In this document: one piece after another, positions 41,901-50,708 of the stretch
How the letters are laid out: each line of letters begins with the position of its first letter
How positions within the stretch are numbered: position 1 is the first letter of the stretch
Assembly: GCA_029203145.1 (NCBI GenBank)
Contig: CP119309.1
Coordinates: 1,761,001 to 1,825,000 of the forward strand
From: Candidatus Brevundimonas phytovorans
Lineage (GTDB): Bacteria; Pseudomonadota; Alphaproteobacteria; Caulobacterales; Caulobacteraceae
Length of the DNA: 64,000 nucleotides
Direction of reading: 5' to 3'
Notes under the pieces: model-generated
What the model saw: the letters and a program-made list of their open reading frames with translations, nothing else
The model's database searches: none
Told to the model about the DNA's origin: nothing
Program-made: the position numbers and the translations under genes

Positions 41901-42824
41901 ATGGCTGACGAACCCGCCCGCGCCTCGCTGATCGACGGCAAGGCCTTCTCGCAGACCCTGGTCGAGCGCGTCGCCGCCGCCGCCGCGCGGCTGGAAGCGG
42001 CCCACGCGGTCAAGCCGGGCCTGGCCGTGGTCATCGTCGGCGAGGACCCCGCCAGCCAGATCTACGTCCGCAACAAGGGCGAGACGACGCAGAAGGCCGG
42101 GATGCGGTCCGACACCCACCGCCTGCCCGACACGACCACGCAGGCAGAGCTGCTGGCCCTGATCGCGGCGCTGAACGCCGACGCGGGCATCCACGGCATC
42201 CTGGTGCAACTGCCTCTGCCCAAGCATATCGATTCGGCCGCCGTCCTCGGCGCCATCGACCCGGACAAGGACGTGGACGGCTTCCACGTGGTCAATGTCG
42301 GGCGTCTGGCGGTCGGTCTGCCGGGCATGATCCCCTGCACGCCTCTGGGCAGCCTGATGATGCTGAAGGAGCAGCTGGGCGACCTGTCGGGCCTGAACGC
42401 CGTCATCGTCGGCCGCTCCAACATCGTCGGCAAGCCGATGGCGCAACTGCTGCTGGGTGAAAGCTGCACCGTCACGATCGCCCACTCGCGCACCCGCGAC
42501 CTGCCCGCCCTGTGCCGCACCGCCGACATTCTGGTGGCCGCCGTCGGTCGGCCCGAGATGATCAAGGGCGACTGGATCAAGCCGGGCGCGACGGTCATCG
42601 ACGTGGGCATCAACCGCGTCCCCTCCAAGGACCCGGTCAAGGCCGCCGAGGGCAAGACCCGCGTGGTCGGCGATGTGGACTTTGCCGAAGCCGTCGAGGT
42701 CGCGGGTCGCATCACGCCCGTCCCCGGCGGCGTCGGCCCCATGACCATCGCCTGCCTGCTGGCCAATACCTACACCGCCGCCTGCCGCTCGGTCGGCGTC
42801 ACGCCGGACGATCTGGGCGGCTGA
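41901..42824 (+). CDS. folD: Bifunctional methylenetetrahydrofolate dehydrogenase/cyclohydrolase
   Basis: 307 residues from ATG 41901, preceded by TTGGAG. Interconverts 5,10-methylene-, methenyl- and 10-formyl-tetrahydrofolate. The active-site block VGEDPASQIYVRNK contains the catalytic Lys, followed by GILVQLPLPKHI, PDKDVDGFHVVNVG, PCTPLG, the NADP-binding VIVGRSNIVGKPMA and PVPGGVGPMT. All are intact. It is monocistronic, divergent from the PPC gene, and is followed by a repeat element at 42849-42953. Confidence 0.97.
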   Translation: MADEPARASLIDGKAFSQTLVERVAAAAARLEAAHAVKPGLAVVIVGEDPASQIYVRNKGETTQKAGMRSDTHRLPDTTTQAELLALIAALNADAGIHGILVQLPLPKHIDSAAVLGAIDPDKDVDGFHVVNVGRLAVGLPGMIPCTPLGSLMMLKEQLGDLSGLNAVIVGRSNIVGKPMAQLLLGESCTVTIAHSRTRDLPALCRTADILVAAVGRPEMIKGDWIKPGATVIDVGINRVPSKDPVKAAEGKTRVVGDVDFAEAVEVAGRITPVPGGVGPMTIACLLANTYTAACRSVGVTPDDLGG

Positions 42825-42848
42825 GGCGCCTGCTCTAACTCCCGCGCA

Positions 42849-42953
42849 CCCCGGCACGCCGGGGTCCAGTAAGAGCTTCATCCGCCCCGAGTTGCTCAAA
42901 AGCCTCTCGGCGCGACTGATGACCAAAGGACTGGATCCCGGCGTCCGCCGGGA
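42849..42953. repeat. Composite inverted repeat after folD
   Basis: Two hairpins (CCCCGGC-AC-GCCGGGG at 42849-42864; TCCCGGCG-TC-CGCCGGGA at 42936-42953) are flanked on their inner sides by TCCAGT and ACTGGA in inverted orientation. This is a typical alphaproteobacterial intergenic palindromic repeat and may serve as terminator for folD. Confidence 0.75.
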
Positions 42954-43054
42954 TGAGCGGACTGGGTTGTCAAAATTCCAACCTTGAAGCGGAGCCTTTC
43001 CGCTCCGATAGTCTTTACCGGATCAGCGGTCATCATGGCCGCCGGAGGAGCTTC

Positions 43055-43753
43055 ATGGCTGGATTCTCGCCCCGTCTCGCGGCCGTCGCGGCCGTCGTCG
43101 TCCTGACCCCCGCCGTGGCGGGTTGCGGCTACAACACCATTCCGACCAAGCAGGAGCGCGCCGAGGCCGCCTGGGCCGATGTCCAGAGCCAGTATCAGCG
43201 CCGCGCGGACCTGGTGCCGAACCTGGTCGCCACGGTGCAGGCCTCGGCCATTCAGGAACGCACCACCCTCACCCAGGTGATCGAGGCGCGGGCCAAGGCC
43301 ACCAGCGTCAATATCGACGCCTCCAAGCTGGGCGACCCCGCCGCCTTCCAGCAATACCAACAGGCCCAGGGCGAGCTGTCCGGCGCCCTGTCCCGCCTGC
43401 TGGTGACGGTCGAGGCCTATCCCCAGCTTCAGGCCAATCAGAACTTCGTCACCCTGCAATCACAGCTGGAAGGCACAGAGAACCGCATCGCCGTGGCGCG
43501 TCGCGACTACAATGAGGCCGTGCGCGACTACAATACGGCCTTGCGCACCTTCCCCACCGTGATCTGGGCCAAGACCCTGCAAAGCGGCTCCAAGCCGATG
43601 CAGCTGTTCACCGCCACCGCCGAGGCCCAGAGCGCGCCGACCGTGAACTTCAACCTTGGCGTCCCCGGCGCTCAGCCGGGGGGCGGCGCGCCCGCCACCA
43701 CGCCGGGGGCTGCCCCCGGTTCGATCCCGCCGACTGCGGCTCCGGCGGCGTAG
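43055..43753 (+). CDS. lemA: LemA family lipoprotein
   Basis: 232 residues from ATG 43055, preceded by GGAGGAGC. The N-terminus is a lipoprotein signal with lipobox VAGC (Cys21). The coiled LemA body shows YNTIPTKQERAEAAWADV, YQRRADLVPNLVATVQ, the ERTTLTQVIEARA helix and RDYNEAVRDYNTALRTFP. A Gly/Pro/Ala-rich tail of about 35 residues follows. LemA is almost always next to TPM-domain (YgcG) genes, as here, and the trio is thought to act in envelope homeostasis, although the mechanism is unclear. Confidence 0.93.
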   Translation: MAGFSPRLAAVAAVVVLTPAVAGCGYNTIPTKQERAEAAWADVQSQYQRRADLVPNLVATVQASAIQERTTLTQVIEARAKATSVNIDASKLGDPAAFQQYQQAQGELSGALSRLLVTVEAYPQLQANQNFVTLQSQLEGTENRIAVARRDYNEAVRDYNTALRTFPTVIWAKTLQSGSKPMQLFTATAEAQSAPTVNFNLGVPGAQPGGGAPATTPGAAPGSIPPTAAPAA

Positions 43754-43763
43754 TCAGCCCGAC

Positions 43764-44624
43764 ATGACCCCTTCCGCCCTCGCCCTGAGGGACAGGCGAG
43801 CGCCGGGTCTGATCCCGGCGCTGCTGCTCGGTCTCGCCCTGTGGCTGGCGGCGCTGCCCGCCCTCTCCGCCGAGATCAGGTTTCCGACGCTGACGGGCCG
43901 GGTGGTCGATGACGCCCAACTGCTGACGCCGGAGCAGGAACAGGCCCTGACCGCCAAGCTGGCCACGCTGGAACAGCAGACCGGCGATCAGCTGGTGGTC
44001 GTCACCCTGCCCTCGCTGCAGGATCAGGCGATCGAGGACTTCGGCTATCAGTTGGGTCGTCACTGGGGCATCGGACAAAAGGAAAACAACGGCGGCGCCC
44101 TGCTGATCGTCGCGCCGAACGAGCGCAAGGTGCGGATCGAGGTCGGCTATGGCCTGGAGGGCGTCCTGACCGACGCCTATTCCTCGCTGATCATCCGCAA
44201 CGACATCCTGCCGGCCTTCCGCACGGGCGATTATGCGGCGGGCATCATCGCCGGGACCGACGCCGTCATCGCCCAGCTGACCGCCGATCCCGCCGAAGCC
44301 CAGGCCCGCGCGGCCGAGGCGAAAAGCGCGGCGAGCGAGCGCGAAAAGCCGATCCTGCCCGCCCTGATCATCTTCCTGATCTTCTTCTTCCTGTTCGTCA
44401 GCCTGGTCGGCGCGGCGGCGGGCGGCAAACGTCGACGCGGCGGCAAGGGCGGCGACGGTCTGACCCCCATCCTGATCTGGGCCGCCAGCGAAGCGCTGAA
44501 GAACCAGGGTCGCGGCGGCGGACGCGGCGGCTGGGGCGGAGGCGGCGGCTTCGGGGGCGGCGGTGGTGGATTTGGCGGCGGCGGCGGCGGCTTCGGCGGC
44601 GGCGGCGCCTCGGGGGGATGGTGA
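43764..44624 (+). CDS. TPM-domain (YgcG-like) membrane protein with Gly-rich tail
   Basis: 286 residues from ATG 43764, ten bp after lemA. A signal segment (GLIPALLLGLALWLAALPALSAE) leads into a periplasmic TPM domain (about 36-165; FPTLTGRVVDDAQLL, LVVVTLPSLQDQAIEDF, NGGALLIVAPNERKVRIEVG is split over about 110-130). A transmembrane helix (PALIIFLIFFFLFVSLVGAA) follows, then a C-terminal run of GGGGGFGG-type repeats ending SGGW. This is the classic partner of LemA. The stop overlaps the start of the next TPM gene (TGATG). Confidence 0.92.
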   Translation: MTPSALALRDRRAPGLIPALLLGLALWLAALPALSAEIRFPTLTGRVVDDAQLLTPEQEQALTAKLATLEQQTGDQLVVVTLPSLQDQAIEDFGYQLGRHWGIGQKENNGGALLIVAPNERKVRIEVGYGLEGVLTDAYSSLIIRNDILPAFRTGDYAAGIIAGTDAVIAQLTADPAEAQARAAEAKSAASEREKPILPALIIFLIFFFLFVSLVGAAAGGKRRRGGKGGDGLTPILIWAASEALKNQGRGGGRGGWGGGGGFGGGGGGFGGGGGGFGGGGASGGW

Positions 44625-45322
44625 TGCAGTTCACAACCGACGACCACGCCCGCGTCGCCGAGGCCATCGCCCGCGCCGAGGAGAACACCTCAGGCGAGAT
44701 ATTCTGCGTCGTGGCGCGACAGGTGTCGTCCTATCGCGACGTCAGCCTGGCCTGGGCGGCGGCGGCGGCCCTGCTGCTGCCGCTGGGCCTGATCCCGCTG
44801 GGCTTCGGGGCTCACTGGTTGCCCAGCCTGAGTCTTTTGGGCAGCGCCGAATGGCAGGCGGCCCACGCCGCCGCGCGCGAGGCCGAGATCGGACAGGCCC
44901 TGGCGGCCTATGCTCTGGTGCAGGCGGCGGTCTTCCTCGGCGTCTTTCTGCTCAGCCTGATCCCCGCCGTGCGGCGTCTGCTCACGCCCGCCCCCTTGCG
45001 TCGCACCCGCGTCCGCCGCGCCGCCATGCAGCAGTTCCTGGCCCACGGCCTGCATCTGACCCAGGCGCGCACCGGGGTGCTGATCTTCGCCGCCCTGGCC
45101 GATCATCAGGTCGAGGTCATCGCCGACGAGGGCATCCACGCCTGCGTCAGTCCCGAGGTCTGGGCCGACGCCGTCGCCGCCCTGACTGAGGGTCTGCGTC
45201 GCGATCAGCCGGTCGAAGGTTTGCAGCAGGCCATCGCCCTGTGCGGTCAGGTTCTGGCGGAACAGTTTCCGCCGCGAGCCGCTGATATCAACGAGGTCCC
45301 CGACCGTCTGGTTGTCATCTAG
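44624..45322 (+). CDS. TPM-domain membrane protein
   Basis: 232 residues from ATG 44624 in the TGATG overlap with the preceding gene; ATG 44618 is possible, but GGGGGG at 44612-44617 suits 44624 better. N-terminal TPM start DDHARVAEAIARAEENTSGEIFCVVA is split over residues 5-30, followed by two transmembrane hairpins (about 43-65 and 88-110) and the C-terminal TPM half (TGVLIFAALADHQVEVIADEGI). It is the third member of the lemA-TPM-TPM operon. The membrane hairpin inserted inside the TPM domain is usual for this second paralogue. Confidence 0.88.
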   Translation: MQFTTDDHARVAEAIARAEENTSGEIFCVVARQVSSYRDVSLAWAAAAALLLPLGLIPLGFGAHWLPSLSLLGSAEWQAAHAAAREAEIGQALAAYALVQAAVFLGVFLLSLIPAVRRLLTPAPLRRTRVRRAAMQQFLAHGLHLTQARTGVLIFAALADHQVEVIADEGIHACVSPEVWADAVAALTEGLRRDQPVEGLQQAIALCGQVLAEQFPPRAADINEVPDRLVVI

Positions 45323-45366
45323 AGCGGATAGACAGGCTGCGGGATCGACCGCGCCGACAAGGACCC

Positions 45367-46113
45367 ATGCCCAGACTCGTCACCTATAATGTGCATCGCT
45401 GCGTCGGCGTCGACCGCAAGCTGGACGTGGCGCGCATCGCCGCCGTGATCGCCGAACTGGAGCCGGACATCGTCTGCCTGCAGGAACTGGACGTCGGCCG
45501 GGCCCGTACCAACGGCGTCGATCAGGCCAGCGCCATCGCCGAACTTCTGTCGATGAGCTTCCGCTTTCATCCGGCGATGCAGGTCGAGGCCGAGCTTTAC
45601 GGCGACGCCATCCTGACCCCGCATCCCGAGCGGTTGATACGGGCCGCCGCTCTGCCGACCATGCCCAACCTGCGCGGGCTGGAGCCGCGCGGCGCCCTGT
45701 GGTCGGCCATCGATTTCGGGGGGACCATCCTGAATGTCTTCAACACCCATCTGGGTCTGGTGCCGCGCGAACAGCGGATGCAGGCGGCGGCCCTGGTCGG
45801 ACCGGAATGGTTGGGCGATCCGCGCTGCACAGGGCCGACGCTGCTGACTGGCGACTTCAACGCCACCTCGATCACCCGGCCCTATCAGGCCCTGACCCGG
45901 CGGCTGGCCGACGCCCAGCGCGAACTGGGACTGAAGCCCTCGGTGAAGACCTTCCCGTCCAGCTTCCCCGCCATCCGCATCGACCACTGCTTCGTCAGCC
46001 CCGAAATCCGCGTCACGGGCGCCATGACGCCCCTGCATCCGCTGGCGCGGGCGGCGTCCGATCACCTGCCCCTGGCCATCGACTTCGAGTTCCGGGATCA
46101 GCCGGGGGCCTGA
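45367..46113 (+). CDS. Endonuclease/exonuclease/phosphatase family hydrolase
   Basis: 248 residues from ATG 45367, preceded by AAGGA. The metal-dependent EEP fold is indicated by TYNVHRCVG (Asn), CLQELDVG (catalytic Glu), NTHLGL, TGDFNATS (Asp, Asn), IDHCFVS and ASDHLPLAI (Asp-His). It lacks a signal peptide, so cytosolic action is likely. Substrate could be nucleic acid, a phosphoinositide-like lipid or a phosphorylated small molecule. It converges with and overlaps by 16 bp the phospholipase D-like gene. The same two families often stand side by side in Proteobacteria, suggesting lipid-related function. Confidence 0.9.
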   Translation: MPRLVTYNVHRCVGVDRKLDVARIAAVIAELEPDIVCLQELDVGRARTNGVDQASAIAELLSMSFRFHPAMQVEAELYGDAILTPHPERLIRAAALPTMPNLRGLEPRGALWSAIDFGGTILNVFNTHLGLVPREQRMQAAALVGPEWLGDPRCTGPTLLTGDFNATSITRPYQALTRRLADAQRELGLKPSVKTFPSSFPAIRIDHCFVSPEIRVTGAMTPLHPLARAASDHLPLAIDFEFRDQPGA

Positions 46114-47576
46114 CCGCCTTCGGAGCGCGGCCGGGTGCGGTGGGTGCGGTTCAGCCGCTTCCATGGCCGCCAGGCGTCCATCGACGACATGGGGTCGCCC
46201 AGTTGCCACTCGGCGAACACCCGCTCCACCTGCGAGGGCAGGGTCGAGCCCAGCAGGGTCATCCGCTCGGAGCCGAAGGTCAGGATGGCCTGTCCGACCG
46301 AGCCCATGATGGCTTCGGCCTGCGCGAAGGTCTCGCCCGAGACACCGATGAAATGACCCAGAGACCGCTGACGGAAGCGCCGGATGACCTCTCTTCCCTC
46401 CTCGGTCGTCGGCTCGGCGGCCACATCGCATTCGGTGTCCAGGCCTTGTGATCGGTTGTTCAGATTGGTCGAACCGATCCGCAGCAACTGATCGTCGATG
46501 ATCGACATCTTGGCGTGGACGATGATGCGCTCGCCCTCGGCCGTGCGTGGGCTGAAGGCGGTGAAGCGGTTATAGGCGTCGGCCTGCTCCAGCCGGTACA
46601 GGACCTCGGCCCGGGCGGTGTCCATGGTCAATCCATCGAACCAGCTGGGGCTGCGTCCGGTCGAGATCAGCACGATCTCCGGCCCGTCAGGCTCGGCCAG
46701 CCGCTCGGCCAGGGCGGCGGCGATGAGGGGCGAGGTGAAGTACTGGTTCTCAAGATAGATCAGCCGCCTGGCCCGGCGGATCGCTTCCAGATGAAGGGCC
46801 TCGTTCTCACGCACCTCGGGGCGCCCCCGAACGCGCGGCTCGGTGCGGGCGATGCCGACAGACACGTCGATCAGGGCCGGCTCCACCCCCTCGGGCCAGG
46901 GATCGCTGTCGACCTCCTCCGGCACGGTCCGCTCCCAGGTGGCGCGATACCAGCGCTGGCGCGCCAGATCGCCCAGGGCCTTCGCCGCCGGGCCGTCCAT
47001 GACGCACATGACCTCATGCCGGGGCGCGCTGAACAGGCCCGAGGGTTGGCAGCGGCGCGGGTCGGCGTCCAGGTGCTCGTCAGTGTCCCAGCGATCGGTG
47101 GCGATGTCGCCGCCGCCGCAGAAGGCGACCTTATCGTCGATGACGACCACCTTCTGATGATGGCAAGCCCCCAGGATGCCGGGCTGGTCCAGGCGGAACT
47201 CGACTGTGCGCTTGCGGAACCAGCGCTGCGCCTTGTGCGGATAGAAGCCCTGCGAGGCAGCGATCAGCAGCGGCGACTTCCAGATCAGCAGCCGCACGTC
47301 CAGCTCGGGCCTTTCCCGCACCAGCATCCGCAACTGATGACCGATCTCGCCGCGCCGGTCGGTCAGAGGGGATTCAGGGTCCAGTCGCGTGCGCGGGTCG
47401 AACTGCCACCCCAGAACCACGATGGATCGGGTCGCCTTCTGCAAGGCCGAGGCGAGGGCGTCGAAATAGGCGTTGTTCTCCATCAGCGGGGTAAAACGGT
47501 CCGCCGTGGCCACGCGCCAGCAGTCATGCCCCGGATCGAGCAGGCTGCCCTGATAGGTGTCGCTGTGATCGCCCAT
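46098..47576 (-). CDS. Phospholipase D-like / cardiolipin-synthase-like enzyme
   Basis: 492 residues from ATG 47576. Two HKD catalytic motifs are present: HHQKVVVIDD with following GGGDIATDRWD (about 163-190), and VHAKMSIIDD with RIGSTNLNNRS (about 375-400). This arrangement is that of bacterial PLD-superfamily phospholipases and cardiolipin synthases. No N-terminal transmembrane hairpin is visible, unlike ClsA, so hydrolysis of phosphodiesters or transphosphatidylation by a soluble or peripheral enzyme is likely. It overlaps the EEP gene at the 3' ends. Confidence 0.92.
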   Translation of the reverse strand: MGDHSDTYQGSLLDPGHDCWRVATADRFTPLMENNAYFDALASALQKATRSIVVLGWQFDPRTRLDPESPLTDRRGEIGHQLRMLVRERPELDVRLLIWKSPLLIAASQGFYPHKAQRWFRKRTVEFRLDQPGILGACHHQKVVVIDDKVAFCGGGDIATDRWDTDEHLDADPRRCQPSGLFSAPRHEVMCVMDGPAAKALGDLARQRWYRATWERTVPEEVDSDPWPEGVEPALIDVSVGIARTEPRVRGRPEVRENEALHLEAIRRARRLIYLENQYFTSPLIAAALAERLAEPDGPEIVLISTGRSPSWFDGLTMDTARAEVLYRLEQADAYNRFTAFSPRTAEGERIIVHAKMSIIDDQLLRIGSTNLNNRSQGLDTECDVAAEPTTEEGREVIRRFRQRSLGHFIGVSGETFAQAEAIMGSVGQAILTFGSERMTLLGSTLPSQVERVFAEWQLGDPMSSMDAWRPWKRLNRTHRTRPRSEGGQAPG

Positions 47577-47730
47577 GCCGCCTGACTGTCTGATTCGCGT
47601 GACGATCCATCCCGCGCCGCCCCATACAGTGACGCTGAGACCGATTTCGTTCCACGGCGCGCGATCAATAGCCACGCTTCATAAAGTCGCCTCATTGTAA
47701 ATCGGCCCGACGCCTGTCATAAAGCCGGCC

Positions 47731-47910
47731 ATGCAAATGCTGCTGGAAATGCTGGCTGGCCTGATTGCGATGCTCGCTGCGGCGGCGTTGTCGCAGTTTG
47801 GCGTCGATCTGCATGCCCCGCGCCACGCTGATCGCGAGATCCAGCGCGTGCAGGAATGCAAGGACAAGCCCGCCGCCACGATCGCCGTCGCCGTTCCCCG
47901 CGACTGCTGA
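47731..47910 (+). CDS. Small membrane-anchored protein (59 aa)
   Basis: A 59-residue reading frame from ATG 47731 to TGA 47908-47910. The first half is one hydrophobic helix (LLEMLAGLIAMLAAAALSQFG), the second is charged with two cysteines (QRVQECKDKPA, and a C-terminal RDC). Composition and third-position GC look protein-like, and no competing gene covers it. The ribosome site is weak. Function unknown. Confidence 0.5.
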   Translation: MQMLLEMLAGLIAMLAAAALSQFGVDLHAPRHADREIQRVQECKDKPAATIAVAVPRDC

Positions 47911-48058
47911 TCCGTCCTTTCACGCCGCCTTTACCCTCGATTGTCCCACGGAATCCCTCGGCCCGAGCCTTTGCGCGGGCGGATCGAGCCGCTAGGGTCC
48001 AATCCCTCCGCGCGCCCTCGCCGCGTTTCCGGCGAATAGTGATCGAGATCGACGCCCC

Positions 48059-50623
48059 ATGAAGTTCAGCCATCGGCCGCCGCTCAACCTGTCCGACCCG
48101 GAACCGGGCGAGATTCACGACGAGTCCCTGTCCGAGGCCGCATCCGACGAGGCCGCCTTCGAAGGGGAGACCCCGCCCCTGTCCGCGGCGGACAAGCCGA
48201 TGTCCGAGCGTCGCCGCCGTCGCCTGATGGAAGAACAACGTCTGGCCGAGGAACGCGCCGCCGCCCTGCACGCCCAGCCCGAGCTGCCGCCGCTGGCGGT
48301 GTCCGCCGAAGCCCCGCCCGCCGTGGTCGACAAGGCTTCGCCCCCGACCCCCGCGCCGGCGCGTCGCGCGCCCGCCCCCGCGCCCCGTTCCGGCGGCAAC
48401 GCCTATCTGATCGCTGGCCTGGCCTCGGCCCTGTGGATCGGCGGCGTCGCCTCCTGGTTCGCCTATGAGTTCGGTTCGGGCGCGGTGGCGCTGGAACCCC
48501 TGCGTCTGGCCGTCTACGCCCTGATCGCCCTGGCTCCTGCAGGTCTGGCCATCATGCTGGCTCACGCCGTCCGTCAGGGCGCTCAGTTGGCGACCGAGAC
48601 CCGCCGCGCCCGCGACATGGCCGAGGCCCTGGTCGGCCCGACCGCTCTGGCCGCCCATCAGACCGGGCAGGTGCTGACCTCGCTGCGCGGCGACATCGAT
48701 CAGGCCGCCCTGGCCGCCGAGCGCGCCCGCAACGACATGGTCCTACTGCGCGAAGCCCTGGTTCAGGAAACCGTCCGCCTGAACGAAGCCGCCGACGGCG
48801 CGGGTCGCATGGCCCGCCGCCTGGCCGACCAGTTGGGCCGCGAGCGTGAACAGATGGGCGCCCTCGGCGTCCAGCTGGACAGCCAGGCCGCCGGGGTCGT
48901 CGACGCTGTCGAACGTCAATCGCGCATGGTGGTGGACGCCTCGGACCTGGCCCAGACCCAGTTGCGCGAAGCCGAGGCCGCCCTGGCGGCCCGCGCCGCT
49001 GACCTGGCCGCCGCCGCCAATGAGGCCCAGGACGCGGCTCGCGCCGCCGCCGACGACCTGGCCCGCCAGACCCTGCGTCTGGAAACCGCCGGAACCGGCG
49101 TCGCCGAACAGATCCAGTCGGTCGAGGAAGGCCTGAGCCAGCAACGCGCCTCGCTGGTCACGGCCGCCTACGCCCTGCGCACCGATCAGGAAGACTTCTC
49201 GGCCCAGATCGAGAGCCAGCGCGCCCAGTTCACCGAGCAGTTGTCCCTGACCCGTGCGGCCGCGGGCGAGTTGAACCAGACGACCGGCGACGTCAGCGAC
49301 GCCATCAAGGCTCAGATCGAGGCCGCCGCCGATCAGTTCCGCGCCCTGGTGGACCTGTCCCAGCGCGAGGCTGACGGCTTCGACCACGCCACCAAGCTGG
49401 CGCTGGACCGTTTCGAAGCCCTGGCGGCCGAGGCCCGCGACCTTCTGGTCGAGGAAACCCGTCGCGCCCTGTCCGCCCTGCAGGCCACCGCCGAGGAACA
49501 GCGTGCCGCCGCCGCCGCCGCCATAGAACAGGCCCAGATCCGCGCCGATCGCCTGGGCGAATCCCTGTTCGACGCCGCACAAAAGGCGGACGAGGCGGCC
49601 GAGGCCCGCATCGACGGCGCTCGCAAGATCGTCAACCAGACCGCCGACATGGTCGATCTGACCGGCGAAAAGGTCATCGAGCGTCTGGAAGGCGCCCTGT
49701 ACCGGATGACCGCCGCCCTGGCCCAGGTCGAGACCGCCGTCGCCGACATGGACGACCGCGCCAGCCGCCTGCCGCAGGAAGCCGCGGCCCGGGTGGACGC
49801 CGTCCGCGCCTCGGTCGAGGACGGCCTGGCCGCCCTGTCGGCGGCGTCGAGGAAGGCGGCCGAGGACACCGAGGCCCTGGAATCCGGCTTCCAGGACCGC
49901 GTCCGCCGCAACTACGAAATGCTGACCGAGGCCGTGCGCGTCATGGGCGTGGTTTCGGGCGACACCCCAGCCCACCGCCGCCGGGAGCCCCTGCTGTCCA
50001 CCCCCGCACCCGAAACGCCGCGCTACAAGCCGCGTCCCGTGGAAGCCAAGCCCGAGCCCCAGCCCGCGCCCGCCGCCAAGGTCGCGGAAGACCGCGGCTT
50101 CGGCCTGCGTGGTCGTCTGCGGTTGGAGCCAACCGACGTCGCGCCGCCGCCGCCCGTCTCGGACGAGCCCCTGGGCTGGAGCGATCTGGCCGGTGAAGAC
50201 GAGGCCGATGAAGCGCCGCTGGAACTGGACGCCCTGGCGCCCGCCCCCGTGGCGGCGCCGGTTGACGCCGCCGCTCTGGCCGACCGCATCACCGCCGCCA
50301 TCCGCCGCATGGGGGTAGATCCCAACGCCCTGCTGCCGCGCCCTCGCATCGAGGAAGCCGCTCGCGCCCTGGCGATTCAGGAACCCGACCGCGCCCGCCA
50401 GATCGTGCGCCGCGTCGCGCCCGCCGCCGTGCGCAGCGTCTCGCGCCGCATCCTGGCCGACGCCGAGCTAAGGACCGACGCCGACGCCTATGTGCGCGCT
50501 TTCGCCCTGGAGATGCAGGATCATGCGCGCCGCGGCGACGCCCACGACGTGCAGGCGCGCCTGGCCACCGACGAGGGCCGCGCCTTCATGCTGCTGGACG
50601 CCGCCATAGGCGACCTCAAATAG
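48059..50623 (+). CDS. tipN: TipN-like polarity protein
   Basis: 854 residues. An acidic and Pro/Ala-rich N-terminus (1-110) with a basic ERRRRRLMEEQRLAEE helix is followed by two transmembrane helices (about 113-136 and 147-170), then a very long Ala/Glu/Gln-rich coiled coil (about 175-640; repeated DxAxxAAxxA patterns). A Pro-rich linker and a compact C-terminal helical region (about 720-854; LADRITAAIRRMGVDPNALLP, split) complete it. This is the architecture of Caulobacter TipN, the new-pole landmark that orients division and chromosome segregation. Identification rests on architecture and length rather than catalytic motifs. It is flanked by ordinary genes, with no operon partner evident. 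Confidence 0.82.
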   Translation: MKFSHRPPLNLSDPEPGEIHDESLSEAASDEAAFEGETPPLSAADKPMSERRRRRLMEEQRLAEERAAALHAQPELPPLAVSAEAPPAVVDKASPPTPAPARRAPAPAPRSGGNAYLIAGLASALWIGGVASWFAYEFGSGAVALEPLRLAVYALIALAPAGLAIMLAHAVRQGAQLATETRRARDMAEALVGPTALAAHQTGQVLTSLRGDIDQAALAAERARNDMVLLREALVQETVRLNEAADGAGRMARRLADQLGREREQMGALGVQLDSQAAGVVDAVERQSRMVVDASDLAQTQLREAEAALAARAADLAAAANEAQDAARAAADDLARQTLRLETAGTGVAEQIQSVEEGLSQQRASLVTAAYALRTDQEDFSAQIESQRAQFTEQLSLTRAAAGELNQTTGDVSDAIKAQIEAAADQFRALVDLSQREADGFDHATKLALDRFEALAAEARDLLVEETRRALSALQATAEEQRAAAAAAIEQAQIRADRLGESLFDAAQKADEAAEARIDGARKIVNQTADMVDLTGEKVIERLEGALYRMTAALAQVETAVADMDDRASRLPQEAAARVDAVRASVEDGLAALSAASRKAAEDTEALESGFQDRVRRNYEMLTEAVRVMGVVSGDTPAHRRREPLLSTPAPETPRYKPRPVEAKPEPQPAPAAKVAEDRGFGLRGRLRLEPTDVAPPPPVSDEPLGWSDLAGEDEADEAPLELDALAPAPVAAPVDAAALADRITAAIRRMGVDPNALLPRPRIEEAARALAIQEPDRARQIVRRVAPAAVRSVSRRILADAELRTDADAYVRAFALEMQDHARRGDAHDVQARLATDEGRAFMLLDAAIGDLK

Positions 50624-50708
50624 GTTCGCCCCAAAGCAGCCACATTCGTCGCCGGCGGGCTTGACCTCCCGCCGGGTTTGACCGCAGGTTGCGGCCGCTG
50701 TCGCGTTA

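Noticed and set aside
48743..49975. Gly-rich minus-strand frame inside tipN
   Set aside because: Antisense of the Ala-rich coiled coil; glycine and leucine bias follows directly from alanine and glutamine codons on the other strand.
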